Shown here in pieces: positions 1 to 7,539 of a stretch of DNA of 9,829 nt. This stretch comes from Rhodobiaceae bacterium. GTDB taxonomy: Bacteria > Pseudomonadota > Alphaproteobacteria > Rhizobiales > TMED25. The notes under the pieces are model-generated. The model had not been told where the DNA came from, searched no databases, and was given only the letters and a program-made list of their open reading frames with translations. The first letter of the stretch is position 1; every line of letters starts with the position of its first letter. The translations under genes were made by a program, and so were the position numbers. The stretch covers positions 55,605 to 65,433 of the forward strand of contig PAHC01000024.1 in the NCBI GenBank assembly GCA_002704755.1, read 5' to 3'.

Positions 1-2499
1 CCTGCCACAGGACTACCAATTGAAGCCCAAACAGTCTCAGATATGGTTGATAGGATCAAAGATTTAGATAAAGATCAGAGGATCGCAATATTATCTCCAA
101 TTGCCAAAGAAAAAAAAGGGGAATTTCAAAGTGAACTTTTAAAAATCAAAAAGGATGGTTTCCAAAGAGTAAAAGTTGATGGGAAGTTTTACATAATAGA
201 TCAGGTTCCTAAACTTCAAAAAAGTTTCAAACATGACATTGACATAGTTATAGATAGGTTAGTAACAGGCGCAATTGATCCAGTTAGATTGGCGGACTCT
301 ATAGAAACAGGGTTAAAATATTCTAATGCACAGGTAATTATAGAATTTGTTGATCAACCTATTGAAAATGACAAAAATAACTCAAGAAATGACACACATA
401 AACGTCTGATATTTTCAACAAAATATGCTTGCCCTGTATCCGGCTTTAGTTTAGGTGAAGTAGAGCCAAGGCTTTTTTCATTTAATAGCCCAGTTGGAGC
501 TTGCAAAGGTTGTGATGGTATAGGTCATGTATATTCTGCAGATCCTAAAAAAATTATCCCTAATCCTGAACTATCAATTTTAAATGGCGCAGTTAAACCT
601 TGGGCAAACATTTCAAGTTCATTATTATTTGATACATTGGATAGTTTTTCAAAACATTTGAAATTTAATCTGAGAACACCATGGAAAGATCTAAATCCAG
701 ATATTCAATATTTTCTTTTGTTTGGAACGAAAGAAGAAAACATTGAATTCACTATAAATCATAATAAAGATCAGATTAATGTTTCAAAACCATTCGAAGG
801 TATTATACCAAACCTAAATAAGGCATTAAAACAAGCCAAATCCCGATACAGATACAGAGAGTTATTTAGATACCAAACTTTGCAATCATGTAGTATTTGT
901 AAAGGTAAAAGACTAAATAATGACGCTCTCAGCGTTAAGGTTAATAGTTTAGATATTAGTCAATTAACTGAGATGCCCATAAAGGAATGCAGAGATTGGA
1001 TATCTGGAGTTACGGATAAACTTACAGAAAATAAAAAAATTATTGCACAGCCGCTAATTAAGGAAATTTCAGACAGGCTAAATTTCTTAATTGAAGTTGG
1101 GCTTGATTATCTAACTTTGTCAAGATCATCTGGTACTCTATCTGGTGGAGAGGCACAAAGAATTAGATTAGCAAGTCAAATTGGATCTAAATTAACTGGT
1201 GTAATATATGTACTAGATGAACCATCTATTGGACTTCATCAAAGAGATAATGGTAGACTACTCAAGACACTTGCATCACTTCGTGACCTTGGAAACACCG
1301 TAATTGTTGTTGAACATGATGAAGAAGCTATCTCATCCGCTGATTTTATACTTGATATTGGACCTGGTGCAGGCGTTAATGGCGGTAATATTACTGCGCA
1401 AGGGAATATTGATGACATTAAAAAAAATAAAAAGTCGATTACTGGAAAGTATCTAAGTGGGGAACTTTCAATAAAAGTCCCTAACAAAAGAAGAATATCC
1501 AACAAATCCATACACTTAATAGGCGCAACTGAGAATAATATTAATAATATTAATGTTGAATTTCCGCTGGGCAATTTATTATGTATAACCGGTGTATCTG
1601 GATCTGGAAAATCAACTCTAGTTAATAATATTTTGTTCAAATGTTTAGATGATAAATTATCAAGATCTCCATTTTCAAACGATAATTTTAAAGATATAAA
1701 AGGACATGAAAATGTAGATAAGATTATTGAAATAGATCAATCACCCATTGGACGAACTCCGAGATCTAATCCTGTTACTTATACAGGAACATTTACACCA
1801 ATTCGGGAATGGTTTGCAAATCTTCCAGAGTCAAAATCTCGCGGATATAAACCAGGGAGATTTTCATTTAATGTAAAAGGAGGAAGATGTGAAAACTGTG
1901 AAGGTGATGGACTAATAAAAGTTGAAATGCATTTCCTTTCAGACGTTTATGTTACTTGTGACTCCTGCAATGGAAAAAGATATAACCGAGAAACACTAGA
2001 GGTAAAATACAAGAATAAAAATATATCAGATGTTCTAGATATGACAGTTTTTGAGGCACTAGATTTCTTCAAAGCAATCCCATCAATAAGAGATAAACTG
2101 ATTATGTTGGATGCCGTTGGTCTTGATTACATTAAGATTGGTCAATCGGCTACTACTATTTCTGGTGGTGAAGCACAAAGAATAAAATTATCAAAAGAAC
2201 TATCAAGAAAACCAAAAGGTAACACATTGTATATACTTGATGAACCTACAACAGGTCTGCACTTTCATGATGTAGCAAAGTTAATAACTATTTTAAATGA
2301 TCTAGTTGATAAGGGTAATAGTGTTCTGGTAATAGAACATAACCTTGATGTTATTAAGTGTGCTGATTGGATAATTGATATGGGTCCTGAAGGTGGAAAT
2401 GCTGGAGGTACTATCGTTGCGATGGGAACACCAGAAAAGGTTGCATCTAATAAAAAAAGCTATACAGGTAAATATCTTAAGGAGATTTTAATTAATTAA
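1..2499 (+). CDS. uvrA: UvrABC system protein A (excinuclease ABC subunit A), 5'-truncated by window edge
   Basis: Damage-recognition ATPase of nucleotide-excision repair; it dimerises, loads UvrB on damaged DNA and acts in the cytoplasm. The frame is open from base 1 (first residues P-A-T-G-L-P-I-E-A-Q-T-V-S-D), so the ATG at 43 is internal. By comparison with E. coli UvrA (940 residues), about 120 N-terminal residues are missing, including the first Walker A. The 832 residues present hold the UvrB-binding region, a zinc module at 430-513 (C-P-V-S-G then C-K-G-C), a C-S-I-C pair at 889-900, ABC signature 1 (LSGGEAQRI, 1138-1164), Walker B 1 ending LDEP (1201-1224), Walker A 2 (GVSGSGKST, 1591-1617), the C-terminal zinc finger (C-E-N-C at 1888-1899, C-D-S-C at 1957-1968), signature 2 (ISGGEAQRIKL, from 2158) and Walker B 2 (LDEP, 2236-2247). 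Oddity: the second cysteine of the usual C-P-x-C-G in the first module is serine. It ends convergently with the next gene, overlapping 8 bases. Identification is near certain. Confidence 0.98.
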   Translation, partial: PATGLPIEAQTVSDMVDRIKDLDKDQRIAILSPIAKEKKGEFQSELLKIKKDGFQRVKVDGKFYIIDQVPKLQKSFKHDIDIVIDRLVTGAIDPVRLADSIETGLKYSNAQVIIEFVDQPIENDKNNSRNDTHKRLIFSTKYACPVSGFSLGEVEPRLFSFNSPVGACKGCDGIGHVYSADPKKIIPNPELSILNGAVKPWANISSSLLFDTLDSFSKHLKFNLRTPWKDLNPDIQYFLLFGTKEENIEFTINHNKDQINVSKPFEGIIPNLNKALKQAKSRYRYRELFRYQTLQSCSICKGKRLNNDALSVKVNSLDISQLTEMPIKECRDWISGVTDKLTENKKIIAQPLIKEISDRLNFLIEVGLDYLTLSRSSGTLSGGEAQRIRLASQIGSKLTGVIYVLDEPSIGLHQRDNGRLLKTLASLRDLGNTVIVVEHDEEAISSADFILDIGPGAGVNGGNITAQGNIDDIKKNKKSITGKYLSGELSIKVPNKRRISNKSIHLIGATENNINNINVEFPLGNLLCITGVSGSGKSTLVNNILFKCLDDKLSRSPFSNDNFKDIKGHENVDKIIEIDQSPIGRTPRSNPVTYTGTFTPIREWFANLPESKSRGYKPGRFSFNVKGGRCENCEGDGLIKVEMHFLSDVYVTCDSCNGKRYNRETLEVKYKNKNISDVLDMTVFEALDFFKAIPSIRDKLIMLDAVGLDYIKIGQSATTISGGEAQRIKLSKELSRKPKGNTLYILDEPTTGLHFHDVAKLITILNDLVDKGNSVLVIEHNLDVIKCADWIIDMGPEGGNAGGTIVAMGTPEKVASNKKSYTGKYLKEILIN

Positions 2500-3166
2500 G
2501 TTGGTCTTTTACAACTTGATTAGATTTTCTCCAATCAAACACCCAATCTTGTAATTCCATTATAACTGGTGGTTTACCATTATCTCTAAACCAAGAGTCA
2601 ACAACGTATTGTTTTTTTGTTGTCTTATCTCTTATTACAGCACTGAAATGAGGCCACCTTCCATCAATCAATGCTCCTCTTGATTGCGGAACAACTATTT
2701 CATGTAAAAAAATTAACTCATGCTCAATTAAAAAATTCAAATAGGAAGTAGTAGTAGCTGACTCATCAACGCAATCTTGTTTTGTTTTGTCACCAATATA
2801 TTCGTTTTCTAGAACACCACCTTTGTCATTTTTCGTGCCAACAATTTCACCAGTTATAGTTTCCATTGTGGCTATAGCAGATGCTATCATTTGCCTCTCT
2901 TCGTATGGTGACCTTGAATCCCTCTTAACAAATATTGATCTTATATATTCAACATCCTCAGCTTCAAATTTAATTTGCTTCTTAAAATTACAATTATATC
3001 CTGAACAAACTATAACGTCCTTATTTTCAGAAAGAATTAAATTCATATCTTTCAGATAATCATCTAAAGTGGGGTATTTACTATTCATGGGTGAGTAACT
3101 TGTTGTACAAGAGACAATAAATAATGGGAATAAAAAAATCCAAAATATTAAAAAATTTTTTTTCAT
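2492..3166 (-). CDS. Predicted lipoprotein with transglutaminase/papain-like Cys-His-Asp signature, function unknown
   Basis: I do not recognise a named family. What is visible in the 224 residues: a basic start (M-K-K-N), a hydrophobic stretch and a lipobox I-V-S-C with the lipidated cysteine at residue 20, so it should be an exported lipoprotein. A cysteine pair (C54 and C59, V-C-S-G-Y-N-C) follows, then an acidic and charged middle. The C-terminal half carries Q-D-C132-V-D-E-S, W-P-H173-F-S-A-V-I and Y-V-V-D190-S-W. Cysteine before a helix, then histidine and aspartate on two adjacent predicted strands, is the order of transglutaminase-like and NlpC-like thiol enzymes; it resembles but does not match bacterial transglutaminase-like cysteine peptidases (BTLCP). 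A peptidase, amidase or inactive binding role all remain possible. The ATG has no clear Shine-Dalgarno but sits directly before the signal peptide. It is divergent from trmFO and convergent with uvrA. The gene is solid; the catalytic reading is inference. Confidence 0.88.
   Translation of the reverse strand: MKKNFLIFWIFLFPLFIVSCTTSYSPMNSKYPTLDDYLKDMNLILSENKDVIVCSGYNCNFKKQIKFEAEDVEYIRSIFVKRDSRSPYEERQMIASAIATMETITGEIVGTKNDKGGVLENEYIGDKTKQDCVDESATTTSYLNFLIEHELIFLHEIVVPQSRGALIDGRWPHFSAVIRDKTTKKQYVVDSWFRDNGKPPVIMELQDWVFDWRKSNQVVKDQLN
2498..2517. repeat. Short inverted repeat at the uvrA / lipoprotein convergent end
   Basis: AAGTTG (2498-2503) and CAACTT (2512-2517) can pair as a 6-base stem with an 8-base loop, just after the uvrA stop and inside the last codons of the opposite gene. 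The following bases are only partly T-rich, so this is at best a weak terminator. Confidence 0.25.
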
Positions 3167-3216
3167 AGTTACATGAATAATATATAAAGATTATTATAAC
3201 AAGAATTAATGGTTCA
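3167..3216. promoter_or_regulatory. Divergent promoter region between the lipoprotein gene and trmFO
   Basis: Only 50 bases separate two divergent starts, so both promoters must lie here or inside the genes. Candidate -10 boxes overlap: TATAAT on the minus strand (3198-3193) and TATAAC on the plus strand (3195-3200). No good -35 box was found for either. If both are used, the leaders are very short and the two genes would compete for RNA polymerase. Confidence 0.3.
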
Positions 3217-4572
3217 ATGAGTGAAGTAAATATTATTGGTGCGGGTTTAGCTGGTTCAGAAGCTGCTTGGCAATTAGCTGAAAGAGATATTAAAGTAAAT
3301 CTCTATGAAATGAGACCAACAGCAACTACTCAGGCACACAAAACAGCTAATTTTGCTGAATTAGTCTGTTCAAATTCATTTAGGTCAGATGAAAAGTTAA
3401 CTAATGCAGTTGGAATTCTTCATGAGGAATTAAGAATTGCAAATTCTCTAATAATGCATGCAGCTGATGTTCATCAGGTTCCAGCGGGTTCGGCTCTTGC
3501 TGTTGACAGAAATTTATTTTCGGATGAAGTAACCCAAAAGATTAAAAGCCATAAAAATATCAGAATATTCAACTCAGAAGTGGAGTCCATTCCTGATGAT
3601 TGGGAATATGTTATAATTGCTACTGGTCCACTAACATCAGAAAAATTATCAAGTTTTATACTAAAAAAAAACTCGCAAGATTCACTCTATTTTTTTGATG
3701 CAATAGCTCCAATCATTTACACTGAAACTATTGATATGTCTAAGGCTTGGTTTCAATCTAGATATAATAAAATTGGGCCTACGGGATCTAAGAATGATTA
3801 TATCAATTGCCCCCTTACCGAAGAACAATATAACATATTTATTAATGATTTAATTGATGCTGAAAAAAATAGTTTTAATGATTGGGAAAAAGACACTCCA
3901 TACTTTGACTCTTGTTTACCAATAGAAATAATGGCTTTAAGTGGACCCCAAACATTAAGACATGGACCAATGAAACCATTTGGGTTAAATAACATACATT
4001 CAAATGGAGAAGAACCATATGCAGTAGTTCAATTAAGACAGGACGATGCTAAAGGTAATTTATATAATATGGTTGGGTTCCAAACAAAGATAAAATACAG
4101 CCACCAAACTGAAATATTTAGGAAAATACCAGGTCTTAAAGATGCAAAGTTTGCAAGATTAGGTGGTATTCATAGGAATACATATATAAATAGTCCATTA
4201 TTATTGAACAATGACCTAAGCCTCCTATCAGATGAGAGAATTAAATTTGCTGGGCAAATTACGGGGGTCGAGGGCTATGTAGAATCTACATCAATTGGAA
4301 TGGTTGCCGCTTTGATGATGTACAATAAGATCAAGGGGAAACCTCAGAATGCTCCACCTACCACATCTGCAATAGGAAGTTTGATATCGTATATAACAAG
4401 AAAAGACGGAATTAAAAACTTTCAGCCAATGAATGTAAATTTTGGTCTATTTGATCAAATAGATATTAGAGACCTAAGAAAATTACCAAAAAAAATACGT
4501 GATTTACAAAAAAAAGAGAGGTTATCAAATAGAGCGCTTGAAGATATTAAGATCTGGGTTCAAAGTTTTTGA
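3217..4572 (+). CDS. trmFO: Methylenetetrahydrofolate-tRNA-(uracil-5-)-methyltransferase TrmFO
   Basis: FAD enzyme that makes 5-methyluridine at position 54 of tRNA, taking the methyl carbon from 5,10-methylenetetrahydrofolate and electrons from reduced FAD; cytoplasmic. The 451 residues match the family length. Visible signatures are the N-terminal dinucleotide-binding motif (G-A-G-L-A-G-S-E-A-A, residues 8-17), Y-E-M-R-P (30-34), V-C-S-N-S-F-R-S-D with C51, Y-F-D-S-C-L-P-I-E with C233, the stretch G-P-Q-T-L-R-H-G-P-M-K-P-F-G-L (243-257), R-L-G-G-I-H-R-N-T-Y (314-323) and the FAD-binding F-A-G-Q-I-T-G-V-E-G-Y-V-E-S (344-357). C51 and C233 correspond to the two functionally important cysteines known from B. 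subtilis TrmFO (C53 and C226), so the enzyme should be active. The start at 3217 places the FAD motif at the expected distance; no Shine-Dalgarno is seen. It lies 50 bases from the divergent lipoprotein and 13 bases from the convergent secF stop. The older name is gid. Confidence 0.97.
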   Translation: MSEVNIIGAGLAGSEAAWQLAERDIKVNLYEMRPTATTQAHKTANFAELVCSNSFRSDEKLTNAVGILHEELRIANSLIMHAADVHQVPAGSALAVDRNLFSDEVTQKIKSHKNIRIFNSEVESIPDDWEYVIIATGPLTSEKLSSFILKKNSQDSLYFFDAIAPIIYTETIDMSKAWFQSRYNKIGPTGSKNDYINCPLTEEQYNIFINDLIDAEKNSFNDWEKDTPYFDSCLPIEIMALSGPQTLRHGPMKPFGLNNIHSNGEEPYAVVQLRQDDAKGNLYNMVGFQTKIKYSHQTEIFRKIPGLKDAKFARLGGIHRNTYINSPLLLNNDLSLLSDERIKFAGQITGVEGYVESTSIGMVAALMMYNKIKGKPQNAPPTTSAIGSLISYITRKDGIKNFQPMNVNFGLFDQIDIRDLRKLPKKIRDLQKKERLSNRALEDIKIWVQSF

Positions 4573-4574
4573 AC
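4558..4574. repeat. Perfect 7-base inverted repeat across the trmFO stop codon
   Basis: GTTCAAA - GTT - TTTGAAC forms a perfect 7-base-pair stem with a 3-base loop; the trmFO TGA (4570-4572) is in the right arm. It lies at the convergent trmFO/secF junction, where a bidirectional terminator is expected, but neither strand has a clear T-run after it and the stem is AT-rich. Terminator function is therefore uncertain. Confidence 0.35.
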
Positions 4575-4585
4575 TTAAATAAAAA

Positions 4586-5503
4586 TTATTGATCTTGTTT
4601 TGACCAATCTCTTTTTACTCTCAATCTTATAAGAACAGGTGAGGCAATAAATATTGATGAATATGTTCCAATTAACACACCCCAGATCATAGCAAAGGTA
4701 AAACCTTTTATAACTTCTCCACCAAAAACATATAATGAGAGTAGCGCAAGTAGTGTTGTTATTGATGTCATCAGTGTTCTAGATAAAGTTAGGTTAAGTG
4801 CTTGGTTTATAAGTTCCAGTATAGGCATTTTTTTATACTTTCGAAGCTCTTCCCTAATTCTATCATAAATAACAACTGTGTCATTTAATGAATACCCAAC
4901 AATTGTTAGAAGTGCGGCAATTATCGATAAATTAAATTCAAGTTGAAACAGGGAGAACATCCCGATTGTTATAACAATGTCATGAATTAGCGCAACTATA
5001 GCGCCTATTGCAAATTGCCACTCAAATCTGAACCAAATATACATAAGCACACATACAATTGATGCTATGACTGCTGTTATACCTTTTTGGATTAATTCAC
5101 CTGAAACCTTTGGACCAACAACTTCAATTCTTCTTATCTCATAATCAGATTGAATAGTTTCAGCAATCTTTTTTATGATAGCTTGTTGACTACCCTCCTC
5201 ATTACTGTTTTGTTCAACCCTGATCAGCAAATCAGTTTCTTTTCCGAATTCTTGCAACTGAGTATTTCCAATATCTAGACCAGATAAACGCTCACGCATT
5301 TCTGATACATCTGCATTACCAATAATCTTTTGAACTTCAATTATTGTCCCCCCTTTAAAATCGATTCCAAAGTTTAACCCCTTATAAAAAATTGTCCCTA
5401 TGGATAAAATAACAAGCATGATTGAAATGGTTAAAAATGAAGTCATTTTTGATAAGAAATTAATGTGTGTATTAAATTTGATGAATTTTATTGGCTTTAG
5501 CAT
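4586..5503 (-). CDS. secF: Protein translocase subunit SecF
   Basis: Inner-membrane partner of SecD that uses the proton gradient to help pull secreted proteins through SecYEG. The 305 residues show the standard layout: one N-terminal membrane segment (about 21-42), the periplasmic first region beginning N-F-G-I-D-F-K-G-G-T (44-53), the I-R-R-I-E-V-V-G-P-K-V-S-G-E-L hallmark (123-137), then five membrane segments (about 141-291). The conserved Y-S-L-N-D-T-V-V motif (204-211) contains D208, equivalent to E. coli SecF D213, which is linked to proton conduction, and is followed by Y-D-R-I-R-E-E-L. The C-terminal membrane part (A-L-L-S-L-Y-V-F-G-G, 253-262) also fits. It is the last gene of yajC-secD-secF, with a 10-base gap after secD and a Shine-Dalgarno overlapping the secD stop, which suggests translational coupling. 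No anomalies were seen. Confidence 0.97.
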   Translation of the reverse strand: MLKPIKFIKFNTHINFLSKMTSFLTISIMLVILSIGTIFYKGLNFGIDFKGGTIIEVQKIIGNADVSEMRERLSGLDIGNTQLQEFGKETDLLIRVEQNSNEEGSQQAIIKKIAETIQSDYEIRRIEVVGPKVSGELIQKGITAVIASIVCVLMYIWFRFEWQFAIGAIVALIHDIVITIGMFSLFQLEFNLSIIAALLTIVGYSLNDTVVIYDRIREELRKYKKMPILELINQALNLTLSRTLMTSITTLLALLSLYVFGGEVIKGFTFAMIWGVLIGTYSSIFIASPVLIRLRVKRDWSKQDQ

Positions 5504-5509
5504 AATATT

Positions 5510-5515
5510 CTTCTC
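5510..5515 (-). promoter_or_regulatory. Shine-Dalgarno site of secF overlapping the secD stop codon
   Basis: GAGAAG on the minus strand lies 6 bases before the secF ATG and shares bases with the TGA stop of secD (5516-5514). This arrangement favours coupled translation of SecD and SecF, which act as a complex. Confidence 0.65.
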
Positions 5516-7106
5516 ATATATATATTATTTTTGGATTTGATTTCCTGATCCATCTAGCAACTATAAATCTTGTTAGAGTGAAAGCTGTAAATACAGACGT
5601 CACAATGCCAATTGCCAGAGTAACAGAAAAACCTTTTATAGGCCCAGATCCTAATTGGAATAATATAATTGCAGCTATAAATGTTGTTATGTTTGCATCA
5701 AGAATTGTTGTAAGAGCTCTTTTGTAGCCATTATCTATAGAATTAATTACAGATTTACCATTTGCCAACTCTTCTCTAATGCGTTCGAATATAAGTACAT
5801 TAGCATCAACCGCCATACCTATAGTTAAAATTATCCCAGCGATGCCAGGCAGTGTCAGTGTAGCTTGTAATGTAGATAATACTGCCAAGATAAGCATTAA
5901 ATTGATTATTAATGAGATGTTTGAATAAAGGCCAAATCGACCATAAGACAAAAACATATAAATCATAACAAAAACCAAACCAAGCATTGAGGCAATTTGT
6001 CCTGCCTTTACAGAGTCAGCACCTAATCCCGGCCCTACAGTTCTTTCTTCGAGGATTATCAATGGAGCAGGTAAAGCTCCAGATCTAAGCAGTATTGCCA
6101 AATCGTTTGCTTCTTGAACTGAAAAACCACCAGAGATCATTCCAGATCCACCAAGAATTGGTTCATTTATTATTGGTGCCGAAATAACTTCGCTATCTAG
6201 TACTATAGCAAAAGGCTTGCCAACATTATCACTTGTAACCTTTCCAAACTTTCTAGCACCTTGACTATCAAATCTAAAATTTACAATTGGCTGGTTAGTT
6301 TGGGGATCAAAACCTGGCTGTGCATCAATCAAATTTTCACCGCTGATTATAGAACGCTTCTCAACTATGTAGGGGATATCAATATTATCTCGAGAATATA
6401 ATACAATGGATGAACGAGATACATTATCAATATTTGATCTTGGATCCATTAGGTGAAATGTAAGTTTTGCAGTTGTACCTAATAAATCCTTTAATCTATT
6501 GGGATCATCCAGACCAGGAACTTGTATAATTATTCGGCTTTTACCCTGTCTTTGGATTGTTGGTTCTTTAGTTCCAAGTTCATCAATCCTTCTTCTTAAA
6601 ATCTCAATTGATTGGTCAACAGCTCTTTTTCTAAGTGACTCGACAGCAACTTCAGATAATTTTAGCCTGTATTTGTTATCTGATATTTTAAGGAGATCAA
6701 TCTCTTCTTGTGATTTTATTGTTGCAAATTGACTGGTTATATCTTGTGATAATTTATTAATAATATCTTCTAAGCTATTGAAATTAGTATCTTTATTAGC
6801 CTCAATAAAAATTTCATTTTTTGAAATGTCAATGCTTGTAATACTTATATTATTTGTTCTAAAATCAGATCTCAGGTCATTGTATAAATCATCCATTCTT
6901 TCACCAACAAGAATAGATGACTCCACCTCTATAAGCAAATGTGAACCGCCTCTTAAATCCAACCCAAGATTTACTTGCTTAGATGGAAAAAAACTTGGCA
7001 ATTTATCTACTTGTGAATTTGATAGAAAATTAGGCAGTGAGAAAAATAAGCCAAATAAGCAAACAAATAATATGGATAATACTTTAAATTTTGAAAAATA
7101 TAACAT
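5514..7106 (-). CDS. secD: Protein translocase subunit SecD
   Basis: Large subunit of the SecDF proton-driven export accessory complex. The 530 residues hold an N-terminal membrane segment (about 8-28), the family motif L-G-L-D-L-R-G-G (47-54), a periplasmic P1 domain with R-R-R-I-D-E-L-G (171-178) and V-P-G-L-D-D-P (196-202), a second hallmark G-K-P-F-A-I-V-L-D (296-304), the stretch L-L-R-S-G-A-L-P-A-P (339-348) and E-E-R-T-V-G-P-G-L-G (353-362), and five C-terminal membrane segments (about 367-515). The motif G-M-A-V-D-A-N-V-L-I-F-E-R-I-R-E-E-L (430-447) contains D434, equivalent to the essential D519 of E. coli SecD. It is shorter than E. coli SecD (615) and lacks the longer P1 insert, as I would expect outside the gammaproteobacteria. 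It begins 24 bases after yajC; the ATG has no evident Shine-Dalgarno, and the stop is TGA. Confidence 0.98.
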   Translation of the reverse strand: MLYFSKFKVLSILFVCLFGLFFSLPNFLSNSQVDKLPSFFPSKQVNLGLDLRGGSHLLIEVESSILVGERMDDLYNDLRSDFRTNNISITSIDISKNEIFIEANKDTNFNSLEDIINKLSQDITSQFATIKSQEEIDLLKISDNKYRLKLSEVAVESLRKRAVDQSIEILRRRIDELGTKEPTIQRQGKSRIIIQVPGLDDPNRLKDLLGTTAKLTFHLMDPRSNIDNVSRSSIVLYSRDNIDIPYIVEKRSIISGENLIDAQPGFDPQTNQPIVNFRFDSQGARKFGKVTSDNVGKPFAIVLDSEVISAPIINEPILGGSGMISGGFSVQEANDLAILLRSGALPAPLIILEERTVGPGLGADSVKAGQIASMLGLVFVMIYMFLSYGRFGLYSNISLIINLMLILAVLSTLQATLTLPGIAGIILTIGMAVDANVLIFERIREELANGKSVINSIDNGYKRALTTILDANITTFIAAIILFQLGSGPIKGFSVTLAIGIVTSVFTAFTLTRFIVARWIRKSNPKIIYI

Positions 7107-7130
7107 AACAAAATTAAGACTATATGAGGG

Positions 7131-7430
7131 CTATTTCTTTAAATCAGATATCATACCCTTTATGACTTTAACTTTTACATCATCAGATATTTGAATTTCC
7201 AATTCATGTTCATTGACCACTTTTGTAACCTTTCCAATTAAACCACCTTGAGTAATTACGCTGTCTCCTTTTTTAAGGTTATCGATCATCTCTTTATGTG
7301 CTTTCACTCGCTTTTGTTGTGGTCTAAGTATCAAAAAATAGATGATAAAGAAAATTAGTATGAATGGAAGTAGTTGAAGAAAGACATCTCCACCACCTGT
7401 GTGTGTTGCTGCATAAGCTGTTGAAATCAT
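7131..7430 (-). CDS. yajC: Preprotein translocase subunit YajC
   Basis: Small single-span inner-membrane protein that co-purifies with SecDF and the SecYEG holotranslocon. The 99 residues show a short glycine-containing N-terminus, one membrane segment (about 18-35) running straight into the family hallmark Y-F-L-I-L-R-P-Q-Q-K-R (31-41), then a cytoplasmic small beta-rich domain with L-K-K-G-D-S-V-I-T-Q-G-G-L-I-G-K-V (52-68). Length and motif are typical. It is the first gene of the yajC-secD-secF run. The start is supported by a GAGAG ribosome site 7 bases upstream. The N-terminal A-Y-A-A looks superficially like a signal-peptidase site but precedes the membrane segment, so it is not a cleaved signal. 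Confidence 0.96.
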   Translation of the reverse strand: MISTAYAATHTGGGDVFLQLLPFILIFFIIYFLILRPQQKRVKAHKEMIDNLKKGDSVITQGGLIGKVTKVVNEHELEIQISDDVKVKVIKGMISDLKK

Positions 7431-7437
7431 TATATTA

Positions 7438-7442
7438 CTCTC
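7438..7442 (-). promoter_or_regulatory. Shine-Dalgarno site of yajC
   Basis: On the minus strand GAGAG sits 7 bases before the yajC ATG, a standard spacing. It is one of only two convincing ribosome sites in the window and supports the chosen start. Confidence 0.65.
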
Positions 7443-7455
7443 GTTTAATCTAAAA

Positions 7456-7484
7456 AGTACAAATAGTTTGAAAAATTATTTCAA
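7456..7484 (-). promoter_or_regulatory. Candidate promoter for yajC-secD-secF
   Basis: Minus-strand TTGAAA (7484-7479) is followed, after a 17-base spacer, by TGTACT (7461-7456), a 4-of-6 match to the -10 consensus. It would give a leader of roughly 20 bases containing the GAGAG ribosome site. In DNA this AT-rich such matches arise by chance, so this is only a candidate. Confidence 0.3.
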
Positions 7485-7494
7485 TTATTTTCTT

Positions 7495-7500
7495 TATAAT
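7495..7500 (+). promoter_or_regulatory. Candidate -10 element for the DUF815 ATPase gene
   Basis: A perfect TATAAT lies 39 bases before the first ATG. No good -35 sits at the usual distance (the nearest TTGAAA, 7468-7473, is 21 bases away), so this is a weak call. The 109-base gap between the divergent yajC and ATPase genes (7431-7539) shows nothing else convincing. Confidence 0.3.
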
Positions 7501-7539
7501 ATATATAGGTTAATAAACAATTTTTAAATATAATTATCT

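Noticed and set aside
43..45. ATG at 43 as the start of uvrA
   Set aside because: The frame is open to base 1 and codons 1-14 match conserved UvrA sequence, so the true start is outside the window.
1239..1640. 133-codon open frame on the minus strand
   Set aside because: It lies wholly opposite uvrA, across conserved ABC motifs, and its product shows no family features.
2787..3059. 90-codon open frame on the plus strand
   Set aside because: Antisense to the lipoprotein gene, whose signal peptide and triad motifs show which frame is coding.
2492..3166. A toxin, defence or phage function for the unknown lipoprotein
   Set aside because: Core housekeeping genes flank it, base composition matches its neighbours, and no partner gene or mobile element is present.
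3798..3995. 65-codon open frame on the minus strand
   Set aside because: Antisense to the C233 region of trmFO, with no start signal or recognisable motif.
6499..7194. Open frames of 77 and 138 codons on the plus strand (6499-6732 and 6778-7194)
   Set aside because: Antisense to secD and the end of yajC; their composition is what the complement of those genes gives.
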